Notes: a model not told the origin generated them from the sequence alone. A stretch of 64,000 bases of DNA from Candidatus Poribacteria bacterium (GCA_028820845.1 JAPPII010000031.1:1-64000); one strand, 5' to 3'; counted from the stretch's first letter, positions 8,251 to 17,552 are shown. Numbers and translations: made by a program.

Positions 8251-9291
8251 ATGGCAAAACGAACATGTTTGATGATTGGTGGCAGTGGTATGGCAGGTGG
8301 CTGGATTCACAATTTCACAAGCAATTTCAGCGACCGAATCGACATCGTCGGCTTAGCAGATGTGAACACAGATGTACTCGCAGCACAAGGCGAAACATTG
8401 GGACTCAGCAAATCACAACTTTTCACAGACTTCAATGAAGCGTGTGCGACTGTGAAAGCCGATTTCTGTGGTATCGCTGTTCCACCGCAATTCCACAGCC
8501 CTGCCGCGATTGCGGCTATGGAAAACGGGATGCCTGTTATCTGCGAAAAGCCGATCGCCGACACACTGGAGGCAGCGAAAGCAATGGTGCACACGGCGCA
8601 GAAGACCGGATTGCCGTGTGGCATCATCCAAAACTATCGCTACGCCGACAATAAACAGGAATTAATCCGCATCCGTGACGAAGGTAGATTGGGACGGCTG
8701 CAGCACATTGTCGGCAGATACGCCTGCGATTACCGCCGCTATCTCTCGTGGGGCAAAGCATGGCGACACGATATGGACTTCGGGCTCCTGTTTGAAGGTT
8801 CTGTCCACCATTTAGACATGCTTCGGTTTCTCTCTGGCGGAGACTGTGAAACTCTGATAGGATTCGGATGGAATCCAGAATGGTCGAGCTTCAAACACTA
8901 CTCCAGCGGTTTCTATATAATGCGGATGGACAACGGTGTACACACCTCTTACGAAGGTAATAGTTCATCGGCGGGCATCGTCAACTGTTGGAACCATGAA
9001 CACTATCGCGCTGAGTTTGAAGAGGGTGCCGTTGAAATCGCCGGTGGAAATCAGATGACGATCCATCGCGTCGGTGGTGAAGCGGAAGTCTACGAAGCAC
9101 CCGCAATCCCTTATCAAGCACATCAGCATCTGTTTGACGAATTCCTGAATTGGCTTGACGGTGGTGAACCCTCCGACACACGGATTGAGGATAACATCAA
9201 AAGTTTCGTTCTGGTCATCGCTGCGATGGAGACAACGCTTGATGGGCAGCCGAAACAGATTGCTGATTACCTTAGCGACTTGGAACTTTAA
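8251..9291 (+). CDS. Gfo/Idh/MocA-family oxidoreductase
   Basis: A 346-residue NAD(P)-dependent sugar- or inositol-type dehydrogenase. The N-terminal Rossmann fold starts with CLMIGGSGMAGGW, an atypical form of the GxGxxG loop. The family motif EKP lies in VICEKPIADT near residue 97, and the C-terminal alpha/beta domain includes GSVHHLDMLRFL with the usual catalytic-region histidines. The 130 bases upstream contain two small hairpins (AACCTA/TAGGTT and CGTTGCC/GGCAACG) but no clear promoter. AGGAG precedes the ATG by 14 bases. The substrate is unknown. Confidence 0.88.
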   Translation: MAKRTCLMIGGSGMAGGWIHNFTSNFSDRIDIVGLADVNTDVLAAQGETLGLSKSQLFTDFNEACATVKADFCGIAVPPQFHSPAAIAAMENGMPVICEKPIADTLEAAKAMVHTAQKTGLPCGIIQNYRYADNKQELIRIRDEGRLGRLQHIVGRYACDYRRYLSWGKAWRHDMDFGLLFEGSVHHLDMLRFLSGGDCETLIGFGWNPEWSSFKHYSSGFYIMRMDNGVHTSYEGNSSSAGIVNCWNHEHYRAEFEEGAVEIAGGNQMTIHRVGGEAEVYEAPAIPYQAHQHLFDEFLNWLDGGEPSDTRIEDNIKSFVLVIAAMETTLDGQPKQIADYLSDLEL

Positions 9292-9328
9292 GACCCGCAG
9301 TCAGACTGTGCCTCAACAGACATAAATC

Positions 9329-9625
9329 ATGCTCAACCCAAATAACGAAATACCCGTCGTCCTTGAGGATATTCCTGAATCTGAACAACGCGCGCTCCTT
9401 GAGAAGGTAGCGACATGGATTGTGCGCCGCGGTTTGACGACACCCGCAATTCTCTTCTTAGAGACCGGCAAACCGCTTAACTTCTTGGGCAGTCAACTTC
9501 TGATCGGATTCAGTCCGTTTATTCAGGCAATCTTCAAAGGAGACGAATACCAGAAATTCGCACTTATCCTTGAAAAGGACGCGAATGTCGAGCTGCTGAT
9601 TGAATTGATTGAGGCACACTCATAA
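9329..9625 (+). CDS. Small conserved protein of unknown function
   Basis: A 98-residue soluble protein. The central stretch RRGLTTPAILFLETGKPLNF, followed by FLGSQLLIGFSPFI, looks like a conserved signature that I have seen in small uncharacterised bacterial proteins, but no function is known to me. There are no cysteines or histidine clusters until the last residues (EAHS), and no transmembrane segment is convincing. It sits 37 bases after the dehydrogenase gene and about 160 bases before the E2 gene, in the same direction. Confidence 0.6.
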   Translation: MLNPNNEIPVVLEDIPESEQRALLEKVATWIVRRGLTTPAILFLETGKPLNFLGSQLLIGFSPFIQAIFKGDEYQKFALILEKDANVELLIELIEAHS

Positions 9626-9782
9626 TCGTCTTATTGACCAAAATGGCTGTCGGTGGTCCTCCATTAACTCGACGTAAGCATTAAAAAGCACGCGGAAGCC
9701 CAAGCATCGCGCCGGGCTGGATATACGGAGAGAATCGTTCACGCAAAACCAACCTTATCGAACCGCAAGGAAAATTAAAAAT

Positions 9783-11156
9783 ATGGCAATTGAATTGCGA
9801 ATGCTTCAGATGGATCAGACAATGACGAAGGGAAAAATCGGTAAATGGCTCGTCAAGGAAGGCGACACCGTCGCGCAAGGACAACCCTTACTTGAGATTG
9901 AAACCGATAAGGTCGTCCACGAACAAGAATCTCCCACCGACGGTGTGATTGCCCAGCTGCTTGCTGAAGAGGGCGCCAACGTCCCTGTCAACGCCATTTT
10001 AGCAATTATTGGGGCACCGGGTGAAGAGGTGGCACGCGTTGAAGTAGGCACCACCACAGCACAACCAACGCCAACACAACCCGAACAACCCAAAGCAACC
10101 CCCTCAACAACAACGGAAAGGCGGGACGACCCCGTTCCTGCGCTAAAAGCCTCGCCAGCAGCACGTCAACTCGCTGAAAAACTCGCTATCGATCTCACAG
10201 AGGTCAAAGCCTCTGGACCCGGTGGACGTATCCTTGAAAGCGACGTACAGCGGTATATCGACTTGAGAGGAGAAGCACCTGTTGCCGAAACCTCACGCCT
10301 TAAGGCATCGCCGCTCGCACGCCGCTTAGCGAAAGAACACGGACTCGATCTGAGTTCAATTATGGGTTCTGGTCCTGATGGCAGAATCGTTCGCGATGAT
10401 GTGTTGCAAGCAGCCAGTGCAGTGCCGACTCCGACCGCGCCTGTGGTAGAGACAGCAACACCGAAACAAGCAACGGAAGTTATCTCTATGAGCGGTATCC
10501 GTGAAATCATCGCAGAACGGATGACGCTGAGTGTCCAGACGAACGCCAGTGTCACGCTCCACACGGAGGTTGACGCAACAGGCCTTGTCGAACTACGCCA
10601 GATGCTTAACGATAAACTACAAGCGCGAGAGGTAAGCCTTACCTATACAGATCTGCTCGTGAAAGTCGTGGCAAATGCGCTGCAGGAACATCCGCGCCTC
10701 AACGCCACACTCACAGATGACGGGATTCATTTATTATCGGAAATTAACATTGGGGTGGCAGTCGCTCTGGAAGACGGTCTGGTGGTCCCAGTTGTCAGGA
10801 ACGCAGATAAAGGAAGGTTATCAGAGATTTCGACACAGGTGAGAGATTTTGCTGAAGGGGCACGGAGCAATCAACTGACACCCGGAGAACTCCAAGGCGG
10901 GACTTTTACGATTACAAATCTCGGAAATTTCGGGATTGATGCGTTCACGCCTATCATCAATCCACCGGAGAGTGCTATTCTTGGGGTAGGACGGATTCTG
11001 AAGAAGCCGGTTGTTCACGAAGATGAGATTGCTATTCGGAGTATGCTGACGCTCAGTCTGACGTTTGACCACCGTGTGATAGATGGTGCGCCTGCAGCGC
11101 AGTTCCTGCAGACGGTTGCTGGCTATATTCAAGATCCGTATCTTCTGTTGGTATAG
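9783..11156 (+). CDS. 2-oxoacid dehydrogenase E2 (dihydrolipoamide acyltransferase) with two subunit-binding domains
   Basis: A 457-residue acyltransferase core subunit. Residues 1-75 are a lipoyl domain with the modified lysine in ETDKVVHE. Two E3/E1-binding domains follow, at about 122-160 (KASPAARQLAEKL) and 174-212 (KASPLARRLAKEH). The C-terminal catalytic domain ends with HRVIDGAPAAQF, the H-x3-D-G active site, near residue 430. Long Pro/Thr/Gln-rich linkers separate the domains. One peripheral binding domain is usual in bacterial E2; two is less common. No E1 or E3 gene is nearby, so the complex is assembled from genes elsewhere and its 2-oxoacid is not known. Confidence 0.92.
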   Translation: MAIELRMLQMDQTMTKGKIGKWLVKEGDTVAQGQPLLEIETDKVVHEQESPTDGVIAQLLAEEGANVPVNAILAIIGAPGEEVARVEVGTTTAQPTPTQPEQPKATPSTTTERRDDPVPALKASPAARQLAEKLAIDLTEVKASGPGGRILESDVQRYIDLRGEAPVAETSRLKASPLARRLAKEHGLDLSSIMGSGPDGRIVRDDVLQAASAVPTPTAPVVETATPKQATEVISMSGIREIIAERMTLSVQTNASVTLHTEVDATGLVELRQMLNDKLQAREVSLTYTDLLVKVVANALQEHPRLNATLTDDGIHLLSEINIGVAVALEDGLVVPVVRNADKGRLSEISTQVRDFAEGARSNQLTPGELQGGTFTITNLGNFGIDAFTPIINPPESAILGVGRILKKPVVHEDEIAIRSMLTLSLTFDHRVIDGAPAAQFLQTVAGYIQDPYLLLV

Positions 11157-11159
11157 TGT

Positions 11160-11555
11160 TCACCAACGCTCTGTCTGTAGGGCTTCGACTTCATCAAAAT
11201 GTGTGTCTCGTGTGACGAGAATCAAATCATGTTGCATCGCAATTGCCGCAATCCAGATGTCGTTGTTTGGGATAAGGCGGCCTTTTCTTTCCAGCCGTTC
11301 TTTGATGATTCCGTACCACTGTGCTGTTTCCAAATCACAAGAAAAAACAAGGCTTTGTTGAACTAATATGTCTATTTTATGGAGATTTTCTGTAACTTCA
11401 TTAGATTTCTGTGCACCAAAGCAGAGCTCACCAATGATAGGGGGAGCCACGGCTATATACTCGGCAGTTCTCACTTTTTCTTGGACCCCTGGATCACCGG
11501 CAAAAAACGCAATGGTAATGTTTGTATCAAGCAGATATTTACCAATCAGATTCAT
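11160..11555 (-). CDS. PIN-domain toxin (VapC-like)
   Basis: A 131-residue ribonuclease-type toxin. The acidic PIN residues are visible: D in LLDTNITIAFF, E in PIIGELCFGA, and D in PNNDIWIAAIA and TRDTHFDE. I chose the ATG at 11555, which gives the family-typical start MNLIGKYLLDTN. It overlaps the antitoxin gene by 17 bases, the usual layout for such modules. The product would cleave RNA (often tRNA in this family) unless bound by the upstream antitoxin. Confidence 0.85.
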   Translation of the reverse strand: MNLIGKYLLDTNITIAFFAGDPGVQEKVRTAEYIAVAPPIIGELCFGAQKSNEVTENLHKIDILVQQSLVFSCDLETAQWYGIIKERLERKGRLIPNNDIWIAAIAMQHDLILVTRDTHFDEVEALQTERW

Positions 11556-11766
11556 TGACCTGCTCACACCCTTCTTCAATTGCCTGTTTCATAATTTCAA
11601 GGTCTTCAGGCGAAATTGTGCCTACAAGTTTAAGCAATTTTTCTCCAGGATAACGCTTTGACAGTTCGCCCGAAAGTTCCAAGGCAAAATCCAAAACTTG
11701 TTTCTGTTGCAAAGGTGTGAGTTTTTCTATCTGTTCTAAAAGTTCCATCTTTAAATTATCCATCAT
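11539..11766 (-). CDS. Antitoxin, DUF2281-like
   Basis: A 75-residue acidic protein starting MMDNLKMELLEQIEKLTPLQ, with the pattern KLTPxQQxxVLDFxLEL of small DUF2281-type antitoxins. Its C-terminal half (PEDLEIMKQAIEEGCEQV) is expected to wrap the PIN toxin encoded just downstream. A GGGGG ribosome site precedes the double ATG. A second, damaged copy of this gene lies immediately upstream at 11849-12100. Confidence 0.7.
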   Translation of the reverse strand: MMDNLKMELLEQIEKLTPLQQKQVLDFALELSGELSKRYPGEKLLKLVGTISPEDLEIMKQAIEEGCEQVNESDW

Positions 11767-11782
11767 ATTGCCCCCTTTTTGA

Positions 11783-11819
11783 TTAAGGGATGGTGTTTTT
11801 GTACCTACTGATCCCTTAA
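11783..11819. promoter_or_regulatory. Inverted repeat, candidate operator of the PIN toxin module
   Basis: TTAAGGGAT (11783-11791) and ATCCCTTAA (11811-11819) are perfect 9-base arms lying between the promoter at 11824-11852 and the antitoxin start, where autoregulating antitoxins usually bind. Binding is inferred. Confidence 0.45.
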
Positions 11820-11823
11820 AAAG

Positions 11824-11852
11824 ATTCTATCATAGGTCGTATGAGAAATCAA
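11824..11852 (-). promoter_or_regulatory. Sigma70-type promoter of the PIN toxin-antitoxin operon
   Basis: On the minus strand TTGATT (11847-11852) and TAGAAT (11824-11829) are 17 bases apart. A closely related promoter stands at 12165-12194 in front of the duplicated antitoxin. Confidence 0.55.
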
Positions 11853-12100
11853 CGCTTTTTGGTATGCTGTCCTTGAGATAACGATGCCATTCCACAGCCT
11901 TCCTCAATCGCCTGTTTTATTTCTTCCAAGTCCTCAGGCGGGAATAGACCTGCTGTAAATTCAAGCAGTTCCTGAAGGGGTATACCTTCTGGAGATTCCC
12001 CAGACAACTCTAATGTAAAATCTAAAACTTGTCGCTGTTGTCCAAGTGTAAGTTTTTCTAACCGCTCTACAATTTCTTGGATAGTCGTCGAATTGTCTAT
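11849..12100 (-). pseudogene. Duplicated antitoxin with lost start codon
   Basis: Reading on the minus strand from 12100 gives 83 codons beginning (I)DNSTTIQEIVERLEKLTL and containing GQQRQVLDFTLELSGE and PPEDLEEIKQAIEEGCG. This is clearly a paralogue of the intact antitoxin just downstream. A good GGAGG site sits at the expected distance, but the codon aligned to the ATG is ATA, and no other start lies near. No second toxin gene follows. It is probably inactive unless ATA is used at low efficiency. Confidence 0.65.
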
Positions 12101-12164
12101 TGTGTTGCCTCCTTTTTGATTACAGTAGCGTTGTTTCTACCCCTATCAATGATCTCTTGCCGAA

Positions 12165-12194
12165 ATTTTATCATAGGTTGTCCGAGAAAATCAA
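12165..12194 (-). promoter_or_regulatory. Duplicate promoter upstream of the broken antitoxin
   Basis: TTGATT (12189-12194) and TAAAAT (12165-12170) are separated by 18 bases. The spacer shares ACCTATGA with the promoter at 11824-11852, showing that promoter and gene were duplicated together. Confidence 0.5.
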
Positions 12195-12202
12195 CGTTAA
12201 AA

Positions 12203-15200
12203 CTACCGAATTCCGGCTTTCTCAAACATCAAATCCAGATACGATTTCTGCCCTCTGAAAAGTCGGCTGGTGGAGCCATCTTCTGTTTTTTCGTGCCAGT
12301 CCAACCGGAAGATGTTATATGCAAGCATATTTTCTTGGACCCACTCATGGGATTGGTCTTTCCCTAACTCAGAACTATCTCTCAGTAGTAGAAACGAATT
12401 GAGACGAAATGTCCGACCTTCTTTAGCCTCCAGTTGCTTTTCGAGTGTGACGAGCGTCTTATCCTCAAATTTTTGAGCGAGTTTGACTTTGGGATGGCTC
12501 TTATAATCACCTTTTGTTCCGCCAATAATCGCACGTTCCCCTTTTGGATCAACAAAGAGAATATGCGTTATATCCTGCTGTTTATCAAGTACCCATAGCA
12601 CAAAGTCGGGATAATAACTCCCTGCGTCACTTTCCAGATAGATACCGATCTTCTGCGCGTTCCGCATCAGATAGAATTCGTATCTTTCATTCCGCCGATA
12701 GTTTACCTTGATATAATCTGTGAGGTCCTCAACAAATTTACGTTCTCCAGCGTTTAGTCTATCCGGTAATACTTTTACATCGCGGTACTCGCTTTCCACC
12801 TCTTCTTGAGGACGTATAAGCGGTTTGTAAATATGTCGATGTCCGGGTTTTAACAAACGTCCCAATTCTCGCCTAATCGATGCTTCTGGGTCTATACGCG
12901 CTGCCTTTGATGGGTCATTTTCCTTTTCCGCTTCCTTGATTTTCGCAAGAAACTCATCGTATTTCTGAGAATCCTTAAATTCTTTTGTTACTGTGTACTC
13001 GTAGATAAAGTCATCCTGATTCAGTGGCTCATAGATATAGTTTGCCCGATTGATATGAGCGTTTATACGGCCCTGCAATTTACGACTGACATCAATCACA
13101 ATTTGCCGATTGAGGCGATCTGTCCATGCAATTGGGTCTTGATCCTGTTTCCGATAACGAATTTCCCCGACGAGTGATAGGAAATCAACAATAGTAGGTT
13201 CACAATTCTCTTTGCTATAAAGTTGTAGATGATTCGCCGCTGCTTCACGATGAATAACAGTAGCAAGCTTTGCCCTATTCAGATAGGAACTATATCTTTC
13301 ATTATTTTCCCGAAGGTTTTCGTAAACATTCGGAGCATTTTTTTCTTTATCTGTTCGGTAGTCTAACGTTAATTTCCGCCAATTATTGATGCTACCAGAC
13401 CTTTCGGTCCCATCATCGAGGTAAGAATAATGGATTTGTTCTCCGTTAAGGATAACCTGCTTGATGCCGCTGCCCTTTGTGTCACCCTGTTTAAAGATGG
13501 GTAATTTGTAGGCATAATCCTTAAAGTGAACTGATGTATTGCCATCTACTTCAAAAAACATCGGATTTACCTCAATCTGAAAAGTATGCAGAAGTGGAAT
13601 ACCACCAGCGTGGACCTCCTTAAGGAAATGTTCAAGGTAGCTTCGCCGTAAACTAAAAATGGTTAACGTTTCCAACCGCCGAATATCATCCTGTTTATCT
13701 TTTTTTCGTAAAAGATAGTAATTAGGATTGTGTTCAATGTACCGACGTTTTCCATTGCCCCCTTTTCCTTGCAGCCGAACCCCGCGCCCAAAAATCTGTA
13801 TAATCAAGTTACCCTTGGCACTTCCCAAGTTAATCAGATCAATTACAGAAAGACGGTAAGAGTTCCAACCTTCTGCAAACTTGCGACTCCCAATCAACAC
13901 ATTTATCGGGCTGGTTTCGTTATCAAGATTTTCAAAGTGAAGGTTTGGATTTTCAATCGCCTCAACGCGCGTTTCAATACGGTTGTTTTCAATGCTATTG
14001 TAAAAACTCGTAGCATCCCCGACGTTAATCATCCCCCATTTTTCCCCATCTCCGTAAGAGAGAAGTAGTTCGCTATTGTTGGCTGGATTACGTGCAACAG
14101 TCAGGGGACCGATAATGTCACCGCCAAAAATGGATCGGAATTTTTGGCGTTCCGCCTCGCTTAGCGATGCAAGGTAATCAAGAACTTTCTGGATGTCAGA
14201 GACTTCATCGTCTTTGCCTTCCTTTTTTGGGTTTTCGACCGTATGCCCCATAAACGCCATCAAGGGACGATGTGCAGTCAGGTCATCGTCATATTGTTCA
14301 TCCTTTTGGACGCTATTAAAGACCTGTAACTTTTCCTCCATTACTCGAAGACATTCGTCTAAGTTGTCTTTAATTTGTTTCTCGGATTCGTCGGCAGCCA
14401 CCGCATCCGTTGCTATAGGTTTGAAGAAGTGGTCTTTGCCGTATCCATCGTTATAGAAGCGAGCATAATCGTATCGATAGATGATTGCGCTATCATATTC
14501 GGGCTGCAATTCTGTAGCGAGGTTGTGGAAAGTGGCGGAATATTCAAATAGGAAAGAATTTCCTACATTAAGACGGTTCCGCCGAAGTTCTCTGAATTTA
14601 CCAGATTGCTGGCTTGTCAAGCCGATGTGTGCTTCATCTACTAAAATGAGCCGGCGAATCTCTCCTTCATCTGGCAAATGGAAATAGTCGTCTTCTTTCT
14701 GCAAAAGCCCTTGTGTCGTGTTAATTATGAGTTCAATCCGGTTATTATAGGTTTCATTGAGTTTATCAACGTAGGGTTTCAATTCACGTTCATGCTGTTT
14801 GATAAGATTTGCCAAGGGGGTCGTTAGGAAGATTTGAAGACAGGTATTGTCTCTTTTACAGAAGTGATGCAGATATTGGAGGATATTGAGATGCATGACG
14901 AGCGTTTTCCCGCTGCCTGTCGCCATCCAATACGCCAGCATCCGTTGTGTCTCTTGTCCCCTATTTTCATTATATCCATCCGATTGTTGGTTGGCAAAAA
15001 AGCATTCAGTGAAAAGTAGAGCCAACACCTGATAGTAACGGAGTTTAAAGGTCTGTCCCGTCAGATAATTGTAATCGTCTAAGAAATCCTGAATCCGTTC
15101 TAACGGCTCGACAGGCAGTTGTAACGTTTGGTCCGGGTCGTACAACTCAATGTCCCGCTTTGTCCCGTCATTTTGAATGTCAATCCCGTTTTCGGTTAGG

Positions 15201-15232
15201 ATTTTTGTCTCGTAATCTTGATAAAGTGCCAT
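12203..15232 (-). CDS. res: Type III restriction enzyme, Res subunit
   Basis: A 1009-residue ATP-dependent restriction subunit. The helicase core shows motif I ATGSGKT near residue 105, motif II VDEAH near 197, motif III YSAT, and motif VI IQIFGRGVRL. The C-terminal nuclease of PD-(D/E)xK type is visible as YYPDFVLW followed by FVDPKGE near residue 890. With Mod it would translocate from unmethylated sites and cut DNA. It is the last gene of a minus-strand run that starts with mod, and begins seven bases after the preceding small gene. Confidence 0.93.
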   Translation of the reverse strand: MALYQDYETKILTENGIDIQNDGTKRDIELYDPDQTLQLPVEPLERIQDFLDDYNYLTGQTFKLRYYQVLALLFTECFFANQQSDGYNENRGQETQRMLAYWMATGSGKTLVMHLNILQYLHHFCKRDNTCLQIFLTTPLANLIKQHERELKPYVDKLNETYNNRIELIINTTQGLLQKEDDYFHLPDEGEIRRLILVDEAHIGLTSQQSGKFRELRRNRLNVGNSFLFEYSATFHNLATELQPEYDSAIIYRYDYARFYNDGYGKDHFFKPIATDAVAADESEKQIKDNLDECLRVMEEKLQVFNSVQKDEQYDDDLTAHRPLMAFMGHTVENPKKEGKDDEVSDIQKVLDYLASLSEAERQKFRSIFGGDIIGPLTVARNPANNSELLLSYGDGEKWGMINVGDATSFYNSIENNRIETRVEAIENPNLHFENLDNETSPINVLIGSRKFAEGWNSYRLSVIDLINLGSAKGNLIIQIFGRGVRLQGKGGNGKRRYIEHNPNYYLLRKKDKQDDIRRLETLTIFSLRRSYLEHFLKEVHAGGIPLLHTFQIEVNPMFFEVDGNTSVHFKDYAYKLPIFKQGDTKGSGIKQVILNGEQIHYSYLDDGTERSGSINNWRKLTLDYRTDKEKNAPNVYENLRENNERYSSYLNRAKLATVIHREAAANHLQLYSKENCEPTIVDFLSLVGEIRYRKQDQDPIAWTDRLNRQIVIDVSRKLQGRINAHINRANYIYEPLNQDDFIYEYTVTKEFKDSQKYDEFLAKIKEAEKENDPSKAARIDPEASIRRELGRLLKPGHRHIYKPLIRPQEEVESEYRDVKVLPDRLNAGERKFVEDLTDYIKVNYRRNERYEFYLMRNAQKIGIYLESDAGSYYPDFVLWVLDKQQDITHILFVDPKGERAIIGGTKGDYKSHPKVKLAQKFEDKTLVTLEKQLEAKEGRTFRLNSFLLLRDSSELGKDQSHEWVQENMLAYNIFRLDWHEKTEDGSTSRLFRGQKSYLDLMFEKAGIR

Positions 15233-15239
15233 AAGTCCT

Positions 15240-15686
15240 TTAAATTCTTCCTAAGAGAATTTCTGTATCGCTGGCTATATGTTCTTCAAGGAGCATCCGA
15301 AGTTCTTCCAAAAAGAGCAGAATAGCCTGTTTGTCAGTTTCCACATCAGAGTGCAAAAGTTGCCTACTTTCCTCAAGCTTATTAAGAAGAAATGGTGAAC
15401 TGATTCGGGAGTTATGCTTTGCGGCAACCAGGTGCCTGACGAATTGCCGCCGACGCGGATCAACGCCTAAAAGGGGCTTATTATCTACTTCAGCGCGCTG
15501 CACCTGTGGATTCAGTTCTTTCAAAAACGCGCATAACTCTTCCCTCGACTTTTGTATTTTCTCTTCCGTATTCAAATCGGAATGCCCCGCTATCTTTAAT
15601 TTGATATGAATTGACAAAGTATTGATAGCGGAGATGAGATTTTGATTCTCCTGAAAACTTTGGATAGCCCGCTCTTTTGGTGTCAT
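15240..15686 (-). CDS. Unknown helical protein inside the type III R-M operon
   Basis: A 148-residue hydrophilic, mostly helical protein that I do not recognise. Notable parts are HIKLKIAGHSDLNTEEKIQK, then VDPRRRQFVRHLVAAKH, and an acidic leucine-rich end (LLFLEELRMLLEEHIASD). GGGAG lies upstream of the ATG. It stands seven bases before res, so it is almost surely co-transcribed and perhaps translationally linked to the restriction subunit. It could be a regulator or accessory subunit; that is inference from position only. Confidence 0.6.
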   Translation of the reverse strand: MTPKERAIQSFQENQNLISAINTLSIHIKLKIAGHSDLNTEEKIQKSREELCAFLKELNPQVQRAEVDNKPLLGVDPRRRQFVRHLVAAKHNSRISSPFLLNKLEESRQLLHSDVETDKQAILLFLEELRMLLEEHIASDTEILLGRI

Positions 15687-15807
15687 CGTTTTACTCCCAT
15701 GTGTGCTTCCACGCGTTTTGGTGGGATTTCAAGTAAAGATGCAATTCAGAGCTCGTTTCTACTGCCTGACTATGCCTCATAAGTTCGGCTGTCTCCAGCG
15801 TGCAGTT

Positions 15808-16809
15808 TCAGTTATTAGGAAATCTATTCCCAGTATTTTGCCTTAAAAATTCATCTCTCAATTCTGCGATACGCTGTGTAAGTTCTAATTCTATGCTCAT
15901 TCTTAGCGACAGAAACTCATCCGAAGGAATTGCTTTCTTGAGTATCTTAGAACTTGCTTCTTCGGGCGTTAGATTGATATAATCAGGATGCAAATAGTAA
16001 GCGAAAGCAATAGCATTAATATCATCTTTCACATTCCGCAGGGAATTCTCAATAAAAAATCCAAGGGCACACATCCAGCGGACTGCGTCACCATAACTTG
16101 TGTTTAGGAGATGTCCAGATTCACTATAATTATAAAACTCACATATATCAACCATAAAATCGTTCACAGTGTCTATCAAAGTTCTTAAATTAGAAATAAT
16201 AAAAGAGTTAGAGTCATCATATTTATATTTGTCATCAAGATGGACGACATTAGAATAGGTATAATCCCATAGATTTTGCATTTGCGGTGACTCTGCCCTA
16301 TCTATATGCGAATCAAGACGTTGTAAAAAGAGTTTAAACTCTTCGGAGTCTGCTTTGATATTCGTATGCAGGTTACGTATTTGGGTTACGATGTTTTTCA
16401 TAGAAATAGCTTTTCCAGCTCCCGAAGATTTATCTATTATTAATTTTCGTAAGTTCACTAATAAAGCATCGAAAATTGATAATGTTAGATGTATCCACAG
16501 AGGTCGATCAAGATCAACAAGTTCGTTATAAGACTTACTTAAATCATCTTCGGCGGCAAAATAAGTAAGGTTATCAGGTTTTATGTTCGCAAATGCTAAG
16601 TACATACCACGCTGATAATGCGCTATGAGAAACAGTTCCTTAAATTTTTGATACGCTGAACTAAAATTGATCGCAAAATCCTGAATCTGTTTATCAATCT
16701 TAACAGCCTTTTTCGGAGTTGCCTTTTGGCTAACGCTCGCGTACTTAGCTACTATGCTCGCCTCAAGTTGTTGAAAATCGTCTGATTTCATATCTATGTC
16801 AATTTTCAT
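15808..16809 (-). CDS. Unknown protein in the type III R-M operon, possibly HEPN/AbiU2-like
   Basis: A 333-residue helix-rich protein. The middle part (LWIHLTLSIFDALLVNLRKL, then SMKNIVTQIRNLHTNI and YSNVVHLDDKY) recalls AbiU2-type HEPN proteins, in which a helix bundle ends in an R-x4-6-H motif. Here the Arg of that motif is not evident, so an RNase function is uncertain. The similarity is my pattern judgement and is weak. It lies between the ParB-like gene and the 148-residue gene, same strand, with about 120 bases on its downstream side. Confidence 0.5.
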   Translation of the reverse strand: MKIDIDMKSDDFQQLEASIVAKYASVSQKATPKKAVKIDKQIQDFAINFSSAYQKFKELFLIAHYQRGMYLAFANIKPDNLTYFAAEDDLSKSYNELVDLDRPLWIHLTLSIFDALLVNLRKLIIDKSSGAGKAISMKNIVTQIRNLHTNIKADSEEFKLFLQRLDSHIDRAESPQMQNLWDYTYSNVVHLDDKYKYDDSNSFIISNLRTLIDTVNDFMVDICEFYNYSESGHLLNTSYGDAVRWMCALGFFIENSLRNVKDDINAIAFAYYLHPDYINLTPEEASSKILKKAIPSDEFLSLRMSIELELTQRIAELRDEFLRQNTGNRFPNN

Positions 16810-16901
16810 TATAGTTTACCTCCCTTTTCAATCTCAGTTTCAATTTTCCCTTTCCGATAGGTTGAATTGTCAAGGCTTATTAGGGGCAAAATTTCGTAAA
16901 G

Positions 16902-17552
16902 TTAAGAGCTGCCTAATAATCTGATATGCATGTGGAGTTGGTCTTTGTAATAGTGACTTTTTCCTTTTCTTTTAAGTTTTCCATTGTGCTCTAAAGCGTG
17001 TGCTGGTTGGGGTTGCCAACCGAGGAAGCCGCTTGCAATGTCCCATGACATTGCGTGCAGAGCCTTGACAGGTTCATAAGTGTCTTTAGAACATGCTATG
17101 TGCATAGCATAGACAAGCGCGCGATGATTGCCATCTGTGATGTAGAATGAACATTTGGTATTCTCAGTTTTTTCGCCTATCCATTCACCACTTTCGTTTT
17201 GCCAATGGGTTAGATTCCGAATCCAAAGTTTGTCCATCAATTTTTTGTTAAAATGTTTGCTGAGAAGTGCATGAAATTCAAACCATGGGACATCCTCGTT
17301 TCTGGCTTTTACATCCTGCATACTTTCAAAAACTTCAGTAGGGTCTATTCTTGGCCCCTTAATCCCCGACCTTTCTATAACCTTTTTGACAACCTCCTGA
17401 AGAGGTTTAGAGCAGAGATCAAAGAGAAATTCGTGTTCTTCTTCAAAAGGCAGTTCCGGGCATTCTTCCGCATGCCACTCTCTTGGAGGATTCATGAAAA
17501 GTAAGTTGTTGAATTCTTCTTGGCAAAGTTCAAGTTCTGTGAATTCATACAT
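16902..17552 (-). CDS. Unknown protein with ParB/DGQHR-like motif in the type III R-M operon
   Basis: A 216-residue protein. CSFYITDGNHRALVYAMHIA resembles the DGxHR nucleotide-binding element of ParB/Srx-fold and DGQHR (DndB-like) proteins, often linked to DNA modification. The remainder is unfamiliar and acidic near the N-terminus (ELELCQEEF, LPFEEEHEFLF). I chose the ATG at 17552, which has AGGA seven bases upstream; the longer open frame to 17669 would run into mod. It begins 31 bases after mod. It could be a sensor or partner of the methyltransferase, by inference. Confidence 0.55.
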   Translation of the reverse strand: MYEFTELELCQEEFNNLLFMNPPREWHAEECPELPFEEEHEFLFDLCSKPLQEVVKKVIERSGIKGPRIDPTEVFESMQDVKARNEDVPWFEFHALLSKHFNKKLMDKLWIRNLTHWQNESGEWIGEKTENTKCSFYITDGNHRALVYAMHIACSKDTYEPVKALHAMSWDIASGFLGWQPQPAHALEHNGKLKRKGKSHYYKDQLHMHIRLLGSS

